This document shows, piece by piece, positions 1 through 5,031 of a stretch of 5,031 nt of DNA. The notes under the pieces were generated by a model. The model was not told where the DNA came from. It searched no databases and saw only the letters and a program-made list of their open reading frames with translations. Position 1 is the first letter of the stretch, and each line of letters starts with the position of its first letter. Origin of the DNA: Clostridia bacterium (GTDB lineage Bacteria; Bacillota_A; Clostridia; Oscillospirales; CAG-272); contig JAGDAM010000192.1 in assembly GCA_017959485.1 (NCBI GenBank), positions 1-5,031 of the forward strand, written 5' to 3'. A program made the position numbers and the translations under genes.

Positions 1-553
1 CGCCGTGGCAGATGTCGCACTTCCCTCCCTGCGAGTCCTCGTTCGAGAGAACCACCTTGCAGGAGGGGCAGTAGTTGACGAGGGCGGTGTCGCTGAAAGC
101 GAGTCACTTCTTGAACATCTGGACGAAGATCCACTGTGTCCAGCGGTAGTAGTCCTCGTCGGTCGTGTCGACGACGCGCGACCAGTCGAAGGAATATCCG
201 ACTCGCTTCAACTGCTGAGTGAACTTCGCGATGTTTTTGTCGGTGACGGCGCGGGGATGCGTTCCCGTCTTGATTGCGTAGTTCTCGGTGGGAAGGCCTA
301 AGGCGTCGAAGCCCATCGGGAAGAGGACGTTGTAGCCCTGCATGCGGCGCTTGCGCGAGATGACTTCAAGTCCCGAATAGGCCTTGATGTGTCCGACGTG
401 CATTCCGGCGCCCGACGGATAGGGAAACTCGACGAGCGCGTAGAATTTCTTCTTCTCGGAACCCGCCTCGCCGGGATCGGCCGCTCTGAAGACCTGTTCC
501 CTCTCCCAGCGGTCCTGCCATTTCTTTTCTACCGAAAGATAATCGTACTTCAT
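1..553 (-). CDS. leuS: Leucyl-tRNA synthetase, N-terminal part, interrupted by an in-frame UGA and cut by the window edge
   Basis: Class I aminoacyl-tRNA synthetase that charges tRNA-Leu with leucine in the cytoplasm. The first 149 codons (553 down to 107) read as a standard LeuRS start: [17 protein letters not shown], then [13 protein letters not shown] at about residues 43-55 carrying the HIGH-type ATP-binding motif, [13 protein letters not shown] at 81-93, and YYRWTQWIF near 135-143. A UGA follows MFKK, and the same frame then stays open for 34 more codons ([16 protein letters not shown]...), matching the LeuRS segment that leads into the zinc-binding insertion, with CPSC and CDIC pairs. 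Full-length LeuRS is roughly 800-870 residues, so most of the gene lies beyond the window. The ATG at 551-553 fits the family N-terminus, but its Shine-Dalgarno is weak (CGGGAA at 561-566). rsfS lies 30 nt upstream in the same frame. Identity is secure; whether the product is functional depends on the UGA. Confidence 0.93.
104..106 (-). other. In-frame UGA at a conserved glycine position of leuS
   Basis: The codon after MFKK is TGA, followed by CTC GCT TTC (LAF). In LeuRS proteins such as that of B. subtilis this segment reads (Y)EKGLAY, so the stop replaces a conserved Gly; one base change from GGA would give TGA. The downstream frame is intact and homologous, so this is a substitution and not a frameshift. 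The next base is C, a context known for weak UGA termination in E. coli. Possible causes are a real nonsense mutation, an assembly or base-call error, or readthrough. A global code change is disfavoured by the UGA stops of neighbouring genes. Confidence 0.9.
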
Positions 554-583
554 AACTGTTTTCCCGAAATCATAAAGATTTTG

Positions 584-1012
584 TCAGACCGGTTCGGCGT
601 TGTGAAAGAGCCGGTCGATATTGTAAAAAGATCTTGCCTCCGGGGTGAAAATATGCACCATCGAAGAGCCGTAATCTATAACTATCCAGTTCTGTCCGTC
701 TCCGCGGCCGTCCCTGCTGTCGGCTTTGACGCCGGCAAGACCGAGCCGGTACTCCACCTCGTCGGCAAGGGCGCGCAGATGAGTGGCCGAGGTCGCGGTG
801 CAGATAATGATATATTCGCAAAGATCCGAACGGTCGGGAATCCGCAAAAGCGAAAGATCGGAAGCGTTGCGCCGCTCGAGCGTTTCGCGGATCGCTTCGG
901 CGAGCGAACGCGGATCGGGGAGCGAGTCCTCTCCGAACAGGACTTCCGGCCGGTATTCGGCCGCGTTCGCGGCATCCTGACGCGCCGCGCTGTTGTTTTC
1001 TTCTGTTGGCAT
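584..1012 (-). CDS. rsfS: Ribosomal silencing factor RsfS
   Basis: RsfS (Iojap/YbeB/DUF143 family) binds ribosomal protein uL14 on the large subunit and blocks subunit joining, lowering translation when nutrients are scarce. The 142-residue product has the family core from about residue 34: an amphipathic helix (SLAEAIRETLERRNA), a CEYIIICTATSATHLRALAD segment at 65-84 equivalent to DYFVIATGTS in relatives, WIVIDYGSSMVHIF at 109-122, and EARSFYNIDRLF at 125-136. The first 33 or so residues are a polar, Ala/Asn/Glu-rich extension not needed for the fold. The ATG has AAGGCGG 8 nt upstream (1021-1027). It sits 35 nt after the LCP gene and 30 nt before leuS, the usual clostridial neighbourhood. 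Its UGA stop is in the same frame as leuS, with no other stop between them. Confidence 0.95.
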   Translation of the reverse strand: MPTEENNSAARQDAANAAEYRPEVLFGEDSLPDPRSLAEAIRETLERRNASDLSLLRIPDRSDLCEYIIICTATSATHLRALADEVEYRLGLAGVKADSRDGRGDGQNWIVIDYGSSMVHIFTPEARSFYNIDRLFHNAEPV

Positions 1013-1020
1013 GTGGTTGT

Positions 1021-1027
1021 CCGCCTT
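1021..1027 (-). promoter_or_regulatory. Shine-Dalgarno of rsfS
   Basis: AAGGCGG lies 8 nt before the rsfS ATG, in the 35-nt gap after the LCP gene. It supports the longer start that includes the polar N-terminal extension of about 33 residues. Confidence 0.65.
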
Positions 1028-1047
1028 TTTTCGTTATTCGTGTTCTC

Positions 1048-2112
1048 TCATCCCTCCGACGTCTCCGCCGTGATCAGAGAGTATCTGTATATTCTTTCAA
1101 AACCGTCGTCTCCGGGTTCGCAGAAGATTTCGTTCCTGTCGAAAACCGCGTCGGAAATATCCGACGGATAGACGTTGAATCCCGAGTTTATCGCGCCGAG
1201 CGTCGCCTCCCTGCCCAAAACGTAGAAGGAGAGCGAATACTTTTCGCTGTAGAAGGCCCTGCCCGGAGCCGTCAGCATGACCGTGCCGCGCGAGCTGCCC
1301 GAGAGGATCCTTTTCGCGAAGAAAAGCGCGTCGGCGGCGTTCATATCGGTAGTGACCAGAGGCAATACGCCGCTGATGATGTCCGAAGCCGCCTCGAGAG
1401 TCAGTTCTTCCCTGACCTTCCTCGCCAAGGCGCCGAGGAAGATCTTCTGCGCGTCGAGCCGTCCGAGATCGCCGTTCGCGTAACCCGAGCGGAACCTGAC
1501 GAAATCCTCCGCGCTCTTTCCGTCGAGCAGCTGACGTCCGGCCTTCAGATGAATGTGAAGATCCTGATAGGGATCGTCGTAGTCCATATCGTTCGGAACG
1601 TCGATCTCAACGCCTCCCAGAGCGTCCACCGCGGCTCGGAAAGCCGCCGTGGATATCACGACCGTAAAATCGATTCTGACGCACAGAGCGTCCGCCAGAA
1701 GCGCTGTGGCCGATCCCTCTCCGAAGGCGCCGAGCAGACTGAACGCCGAGTTGAGCTTTCTGCCCTCGTTCCCGACCCGCACGTATGTGTCGCGCGGAAT
1801 CTGCATGGCAGTCATACCGCCGTCGGGCGCGATATCGAGGAGAATCACGGTGTCGCACAGTCCCGACGTCGGATCGCGTCCGAGGCAGAGAACGTTGTAT
1901 TTTTCGCCTTCGGGCAGCCCGGTCGGAGAATCGGTCCCGGGCGCGGGCAGCGTTTCCGCGATGCCGTCGGTGCCGGTACCGGTTTCTACGTCGGGACCGG
2001 TCGGCGGGCGGTATCCGATCAGTTTCACCGTAATGAAGACGGCCGCGGCGAGCACGAGCACCGCCGCCGCGATCACCGCGGCGTTGGCGGCTATATTGCC
2101 CCGCCTGCGCAT
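1048..2112 (-). CDS. LCP (LytR-CpsA-Psr) family cell-wall polymer transferase
   Basis: LCP proteins are membrane-anchored enzymes that move teichoic acids, capsule or other anionic glycopolymers from undecaprenyl-pyrophosphate lipid onto peptidoglycan, outside the cell. The 354-residue product has a basic N-terminus (MRRR), one membrane segment at about 10-33, a Gly/Thr/Pro-rich linker at 36-70, then the LCP domain: YNVLCLGRD at 72-80, CDTVILLDI at 86-94, MQIPRDTYV at 103-111, RKLNSAFSLLGAFG at 118-131, VDALGGVEIDVP at 162-173, and VRFRSGYANGDLGRLDAQ at 205-222. The Arg, Lys and Gln positions that bind lipid pyrophosphate in characterised LCP enzymes appear kept (R107, K119, R206, R208, R218, Q222), as do the acidic metal positions D80 and D87. 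The start overlaps yqeK by 22 nt and has a strong GGAGGGG just upstream. The exact polymer substrate cannot be read from the sequence. Confidence 0.93.
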   Translation of the reverse strand: MRRRGNIAANAAVIAAAVLVLAAAVFITVKLIGYRPPTGPDVETGTGTDGIAETLPAPGTDSPTGLPEGEKYNVLCLGRDPTSGLCDTVILLDIAPDGGMTAMQIPRDTYVRVGNEGRKLNSAFSLLGAFGEGSATALLADALCVRIDFTVVISTAAFRAAVDALGGVEIDVPNDMDYDDPYQDLHIHLKAGRQLLDGKSAEDFVRFRSGYANGDLGRLDAQKIFLGALARKVREELTLEAASDIISGVLPLVTTDMNAADALFFAKRILSGSSRGTVMLTAPGRAFYSEKYSLSFYVLGREATLGAINSGFNVYPSDISDAVFDRNEIFCEPGDDGFERIYRYSLITAETSEG

Positions 2113-2744
2113 TTCCCCTCCGCAATCAGGGCGTTTCGCGCCTCGTTGGTGGCGGGATGCACCGGCTGTCCCTCGTCGAGCAGCGACCGGACAGTGAAAT
2201 CGAACGAGAGGATGAGAACCGAGCGCAGATGAGCGTCAAGCTCCGCGGGGGTCATCTTTTCCGGAGAGGCGGACCAGAACGCGTCTCTCAGTTTTACGCA
2301 GTCGGGCCAGGTCCGGGTCGGCTCGACGTAATCGGCGAGATATATTATCTTCTCGGGCAGCGTCATTCCGGCGCGTCCCGTCGTGTGCCAGCGCACCGCG
2401 GAAAGAAGATCCGGATCGGCGAATTCGGGATACTCCGATTTTATCAGCACCGGCGCCGATATCGCGTGAAGCGTTTTCGGAGCGGCGAGTTCGACGGGCG
2501 ACGGAGTGATTCCGGCCGATTCGAGCAGTGCGACCTGCGCCTCCGCGGGCAGTTCCTTCGTCAGGTCGTGAAGCAGCGCCGCGGCGCGCAGCAGCGGCTC
2601 CGCCCCGGCGTCCGGGAGAAGAAGCCCCGCGAGTTCCGCGGCCTCACGTTCGACTCCGAGCACGTGGCGCATCCGCTTCGGGGACAGACGCCCCGCGACC
2701 GAGGCGCGGAGTGCGCCGAGAGCGGCGTCATCGTAGCTTGTCAT
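2091..2744 (-). CDS. yqeK: YqeK-type HD-domain phosphohydrolase (probable symmetrical Ap4A hydrolase)
   Basis: YqeK proteins of Gram-positive bacteria are metal-dependent HD-domain enzymes that split diadenosine tetraphosphate into two ADP. The 217-residue product shows the family metal-site pattern: H27 in RMRHVLGVEREAAELA, the HD pair H59-D60 in LLHDLTKEL, H93 in KTLHAISAPVL, H120 in WHTTGRAGM, and D138 in YLADYVEPTR. The C-terminal GQPVHPATNEARN is also typical. Length is slightly above the usual 190 or so residues. The ATG at 2742-2744 has no recognisable Shine-Dalgarno in the 17-nt gap after yhbY, so translation may depend on coupling or an unusual initiation. The gene ends in TAG inside the start of the LCP gene. 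In most Firmicutes nadD directly precedes yqeK; here it is missing. The family call is firm; Ap4A specificity is inferred from characterised homologues. Confidence 0.93.
   Translation of the reverse strand: MTSYDDAALGALRASVAGRLSPKRMRHVLGVEREAAELAGLLLPDAGAEPLLRAAALLHDLTKELPAEAQVALLESAGITPSPVELAAPKTLHAISAPVLIKSEYPEFADPDLLSAVRWHTTGRAGMTLPEKIIYLADYVEPTRTWPDCVKLRDAFWSASPEKMTPAELDAHLRSVLILSFDFTVRSLLDEGQPVHPATNEARNALIAEGKCAGGAI
2115..2121 (-). promoter_or_regulatory. Shine-Dalgarno of the LCP gene inside yqeK
   Basis: GGAGGGG lies 2 nt before the ATG at 2110-2112, within the yqeK coding sequence. Its GGAGG core is 4 nt from the start, a short but workable spacing. It favours this ATG as the LCP start, giving an MRRR basic cap before the membrane segment. 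Confidence 0.75.
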
Positions 2745-2761
2745 AGATTACAGTTACCGTA

Positions 2762-3076
2762 TCAGAGTTCGATCTGTTTGTTTTCGGCGGATTCGCGGTA
2801 AAAGACCGCTTTTCTGCCGATCGTGGTAACGACCTCGGAAGAGGTGGCGGCGGCAAGCGCCTCGGCGGTCTCCCGCACGTCGGTCGGACAGGTCTTGAGG
2901 ACCGTGACCTTGACGAGTTCGCGCGACTCGAGAGCCGCGTCGAGAGTCGCGACGGTATTGGCTCCGACGCCGTCCTTCCCGATCTGTATTATCGCCTGCC
3001 TCGCAGCCGCGAGCGAACGCAGTCTGGCGCGCTGGGCGGCTGTAAGCGGCTTTCTCAGAATATCAGTTTTTTCCAT
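2762..3076 (-). CDS. yhbY: YhbY/YqeI family RNA-binding protein (CRS1-YhbY domain)
   Basis: A small KH-like RNA-binding protein associated with pre-50S ribosomal particles in bacteria. At 104 residues it matches the single-domain family length. Visible features are LTAAQRARLRSLAAA at 11-25, the RNA-binding GxxG loop as GKDG at 33-36 (after IIQI), a helix and strand through ALESRELVKVTVL at 48-60, and the C-terminal strand IGRKAVFYR at 86-94. The start overlaps the end of rdgB by 22 nt and is preceded by AAGGAAG at 3081-3087, a good Shine-Dalgarno inside rdgB, so the two genes are probably translationally coupled. The stop is TGA, 17 nt before yqeK. Context with rsfS and yqeK in one transcript fits a ribosome-maturation role. 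Confidence 0.94.
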   Translation of the reverse strand: MEKTDILRKPLTAAQRARLRSLAAARQAIIQIGKDGVGANTVATLDAALESRELVKVTVLKTCPTDVRETAEALAAATSSEVVTTIGRKAVFYRESAENKQIEL

Positions 3077-3705
3077 AGTTCTTCCTTTGCGGCGCTGATC
3101 CTGCCGTTAATCTCGGCGGCAAGCTTTTTTACCGCGTCTCCGCGGTGGCTGACCGCGTTTTTTTCATCCGGGTCGAGTTCGGCAAAGGTCTTGCCGAGCG
3201 GATCGAACCAGAAAAAGGGATCGTATCCGAAGCCGCCGTTTCCGCGCGGTCCGCAGAGTATCTCGCCCTCGGCGCGTCCGGTGACGACGATCGGCGGCCC
3301 GAACAGCGGTGTGCCTTTCGGAAAGACCGCCGCCATCGCGCAGACGTAAGCGGCGCTTCTGTCCTTCACTCCGCGCAGCTTTTCCAGGAGCAGGCGGTTG
3401 TTCGCGTCGTCGTCGTGTCCCTCTCCGGCGAATCTCGCCGAATATATGCCGGGAGCGCCGCCGAGAGCGTCGACGCAGAGGCCGGAATCGTCGGCGATCG
3501 AGCAGAGACCCGAAAAATCCGCTGCCGCCGCCGCTTTTATCATCGCGTTTTCCTCAAACGTCGTCCCGTCCTCGGGTATGTCTCCGGTGAATCCGACGTC
3601 GTCAAGTGTGAGAAGACGCAGCGGTATTCCGTCGACGTAGGCCGAAAGGAGCGTCTGCAGCTCCGGAAGCTTCCCGCGGTTGCGGGTGGCGATTACCACG
3701 TCCAT
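3055..3705 (-). CDS. rdgB: RdgB/HAM1 family non-canonical purine NTP pyrophosphatase (ITP/dITP/XTP)
   Basis: Hydrolyses ITP, dITP and XTP to monophosphates and pyrophosphate, keeping deaminated purines out of DNA and RNA. The 216-residue product carries every family motif in order: ATRNRGKLPEL at 6-16 (substrate phosphate binding), EDGTTFEENAMIKA at 45-58, ADDSGLCVDALGGAPG at 71-86 with the catalytic/metal Asp pair D72-D73, YSARFAG at 88-94, GNGGFGYDPFF at 155-165 (base pocket), and KNAVSHRGDA at 182-191. The start is fixed by the family N-terminus (MDVVIATRN) and by GGAGG 7 nt upstream, next to the ftsY stop. It is somewhat longer than the usual 195-205 residues; the excess includes a C-terminal tail of about 20 residues (ISAAKEELWKKLIF) that overlaps yhbY. 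Confidence 0.96.
   Translation of the reverse strand: MDVVIATRNRGKLPELQTLLSAYVDGIPLRLLTLDDVGFTGDIPEDGTTFEENAMIKAAAAADFSGLCSIADDSGLCVDALGGAPGIYSARFAGEGHDDDANNRLLLEKLRGVKDRSAAYVCAMAAVFPKGTPLFGPPIVVTGRAEGEILCGPRGNGGFGYDPFFWFDPLGKTFAELDPDEKNAVSHRGDAVKKLAAEINGRISAAKEELWKKLIF
3081..3087 (-). promoter_or_regulatory. Shine-Dalgarno of yhbY inside rdgB
   Basis: AAGGAAG lies 4 nt before the yhbY ATG, within the last codons of rdgB. It supports the overlapping start and translational coupling of the two genes. Confidence 0.8.
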
Positions 3706-3712
3706 CTGCCGG

Positions 3713-3717
3713 CCTCC
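3713..3717 (-). promoter_or_regulatory. Shine-Dalgarno of rdgB
   Basis: GGAGG lies 7 nt before the rdgB ATG and 1 nt after the ftsY TAA. It fixes the rdgB start and indicates re-initiation by ribosomes finishing ftsY. Confidence 0.85.
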
Positions 3718-3718
3718 G

Positions 3719-4627
3719 TTATTCGGAAAAGATCGCGTCGACGAACTCGGCTGCCCGGAAGGGCTGCATGTCGTCTATCTTCTCCCCGACGCCGATGAAC
3801 TTGACCGGAAGGCCGAGTTCGTATCCGATCGAGAGGATTATTCCTCCCTTCGCAGTGCCGTCGAGCTTGTTGAGCACGATGCCGGTGAGGCGGCTGACCT
3901 GTCCGAACTCTCTCGCCTGGCTGACGCCGTTCTGACCGGTGGTCGCGTCGAGGACGAGCAGATTCTCGCGGGACGCGCCCGGAAGCTCCCGGTCGATGAC
4001 GCGGTTGATCTTCGCGAGCTCGTTCATCAGGTTCTTTTTGTTCTGCAGCCGTCCGGCGGTATCGACGATGAGGACGTCGGCTCCGCGGTTTCTCGCGTAG
4101 GCGGCCGCGTCAAAGACGACGGCTGCCGGATCCGAACCCTCCGACTGCTTTATCATCTCGACGCCGGCGCGTTCGCACCAGACGGCGAGCTGGTCTATCG
4201 CGGCGGCACGGAAGGTATCCGCGGCGGCGACGACCACTTTTTTTCCGTCCTCGCGAAGGCGCGCGGCAATCTTTCCGACCGACGTCGTCTTGCCCGCGCC
4301 GTTGACTCCGGTGACGAGTATCACGGACGGCTTCGTCGAAAGCTCGAGTCCGCGGTCTTCGCCTATCATCGAGACGACGATTTCTCGCAGCGCGGCTTTC
4401 ACGTCGTCGCGTCCGCGGATGCGGTCGTCCTTTATCCGCTCGCGCAGGTCGTCTATGATTTTTTCGCTCGTCTCGACGCCTACGTCGGCGCAGATCAGCT
4501 GCTCTTCGAGTTCTTCGAGAAAGTCCTCGTCGATCCGCACGAAGTTGCGCAAAAGTCCGTTTATTCCGCCCATCAGCGCCTCTTTCGTGCGCGACAGGCC
4601 TGATTTCAGTTTATCAAGAAAGCTCAT
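3719..4627 (-). CDS. ftsY: Signal recognition particle receptor FtsY
   Basis: SRP GTPase that docks ribosome-SRP-nascent chain complexes at the membrane, pairing with Ffh. The 302-residue product consists of the NG domains alone: an amphipathic N-terminal helix ([18 protein letters not shown]) likely to touch the membrane, the N domain with [18 protein letters not shown] at 33-50, the P-loop [10 protein letters not shown] at 107-116, [11 protein letters not shown] at 137-147, G3 motif DTAGR at 189-193, LDATTGQN at 226-233, G4 motif [10 protein letters not shown] at 253-262, and the C-terminal [12 protein letters not shown] at 279-290. It lacks the long acidic A domain of E. coli FtsY (497 residues), as in other Gram-positives. 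The G4 motif reads NKLD where FtsY usually has TKLD. The ATG overlaps smc by 14 nt; AAGGGGG lies 9 nt upstream (4637-4643). The stop is TAA. Confidence 0.97.
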   Translation of the reverse strand: MSFLDKLKSGLSRTKEALMGGINGLLRNFVRIDEDFLEELEEQLICADVGVETSEKIIDDLRERIKDDRIRGRDDVKAALREIVVSMIGEDRGLELSTKPSVILVTGVNGAGKTTSVGKIAARLREDGKKVVVAAADTFRAAAIDQLAVWCERAGVEMIKQSEGSDPAAVVFDAAAYARNRGADVLIVDTAGRLQNKKNLMNELAKINRVIDRELPGASRENLLVLDATTGQNGVSQAREFGQVSRLTGIVLNKLDGTAKGGIILSIGYELGLPVKFIGVGEKIDDMQPFRAAEFVDAIFSE

Positions 4628-5031
4628 TCCAGAGCGCCCCCTTCTTTTCGGCTATCTCGTTAACGTCGAGAGTCAGCACCTTTGAGATGCCAGACTCGGG
4701 CATGGTCACTCCGTACAGCCGGTCGGCGGCCGCCATGGTGCCGCGGCGGTGCGTGATTATGATCAGCTGGGTCGACTCGGAATATCTTCTGACGTACTGC
4801 GCGAACCGCTCCACGTTGACTTCGTCAAGCGCGGCCTCGATTTCGTCGAAGATGCAGAAAGGCGTCGGATTGACGCGCAGGATGGCGAAAAAGAGCGCGA
4901 TGGCCACGAACGACTGCTCTCCTCCCGACAGCTGCATAAGCGACTTTATTATCTTTCCGGGAGGCGCCACCTTGATTTCGATGCCCGACTCGAGCACGTG
5001 ATCGGGATCGGTCAGAATAAGTTCCGCCGTA
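4614..5031 (-). CDS. smc: Chromosome segregation protein SMC, C-terminal end (partial at window edge)
   Basis: The last 138 codons of the condensin ATPase SMC, which loops and organises the chromosome with ScpA and ScpB. The visible piece is the C-terminal half of the ATPase head: [22 protein letters not shown], the ABC signature LSGGEQ followed by [12 protein letters not shown], Walker B with D-loop in [13 protein letters not shown], and the H-loop [21 protein letters not shown]. These elements match bacterial SMC closely; the signature ends in Gln where many SMCs have Arg or Lys. Full-length SMC is close to 1,180 residues, so the hinge, coiled coils and Walker A head are outside the window. 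The frame is open to the edge, so GTG at 4995-4997 is only an internal valine codon. It ends in tandem stops TGA TAA inside the ftsY start. The smc-ftsY pairing is common in Firmicutes. Confidence 0.97.
   Translation of the reverse strand, partial: TAELILTDPDHVLESGIEIKVAPPGKIIKSLMQLSGGEQSFVAIALFFAILRVNPTPFCIFDEIEAALDEVNVERFAQYVRRYSESTQLIIITHRRGTMAAADRLYGVTMPESGISKVLTLDVNEIAEKKGALWNELS

Noticed and set aside
90..103. Selenocysteine insertion at the leuS UGA, with a small hairpin (5-bp stem TCGCT/AGCGA, 3-nt loop) just downstream
   Set aside because: The position is a conserved Gly rather than Cys, LeuRS is not a known selenoprotein, and the hairpin begins 1 nt after the UGA and is too short to resemble a bacterial SECIS element. 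The stem is probably chance within conserved codons.
95..115. A frameshift explaining the leuS interruption, including a prfB-like programmed shift
   Set aside because: LeuRS homology continues in the same frame on both sides of the UGA, so no shift is needed. It is a codon substitution.
1006..2232. A 408-codon plus-strand ORF opposite the LCP gene
   Set aside because: It is Arg/Glu/Val/Ser-rich with no recognisable domain, and lies antisense to a well-supported LCP gene. Long antisense ORFs are expected in GC-rich coding DNA with this codon bias.
3680..4603. A 307-codon plus-strand ORF opposite ftsY
   Set aside because: It mirrors the ftsY codons on the other strand and has no family motifs. 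ftsY itself carries every NG-domain motif, so this is a shadow frame.
4991..5004. CACGTG palindrome in smc as a possible parS-like site
   Set aside because: The flanking bases do not match the parS consensus TGTTNCACGTGAAACA beyond the CACGTG core, and the hexamer lies in conserved coding sequence.

Overview
The window is one uninterrupted run of genes on the minus strand. Read in transcription order, from the right edge to the left, they are: 3' end of smc, ftsY, rdgB (ITP/XTP pyrophosphatase), yhbY, yqeK, an LCP-family envelope gene, rsfS, and the 5' part of leuS. The set, the order and the protein motifs point to a GC-rich member of the Firmicutes, most likely an uncultured Clostridia lineage. 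The markers are yhbY/yqeK/rsfS/leuS clustering, an LCP protein next to rsfS, a short FtsY without the long acidic domain, and clear Shine-Dalgarno sequences. No species can be assigned from the sequence alone.

Layout (+ coordinates): leuS 5' part 1-553 with an in-frame UGA at 104-106; rsfS 584-1012; LCP gene 1048-2112; yqeK 2091-2744; yhbY 2762-3076; rdgB 3055-3705; ftsY 3719-4627; smc 3' end 4614-5031. Gene junctions are overlaps of 14-22 nt or gaps of 13-35 nt. I see no terminator, promoter, RNA gene, repeat array or mobile element, so the block looks like part of one polycistronic unit. All functions are housekeeping: chromosome organisation (SMC), membrane protein targeting (FtsY), nucleotide-pool cleaning (RdgB, YqeK), ribosome assembly and silencing (YhbY, RsfS), wall polymer attachment (LCP) and leucine charging (LeuS).

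Two things stand out. First, leuS carries a UGA exactly where LeuRS proteins have the conserved glycine of the 'K-G-L-A-Y/F' segment, and the same frame continues with good LeuRS sequence to the window edge. Five of the seven visible gene ends also use UGA. The UGA ending rsfS is in frame with leuS, so genome-wide UGA-to-Gly recoding is unlikely; a nonsense mutation, a base-call error or local readthrough is more plausible. Second, nadD, which normally sits between yhbY and yqeK in Firmicutes, is absent. yhbY and yqeK are only 17 nt apart, and yqeK has no recognisable Shine-Dalgarno sequence. I did not find an undescribed biological system.
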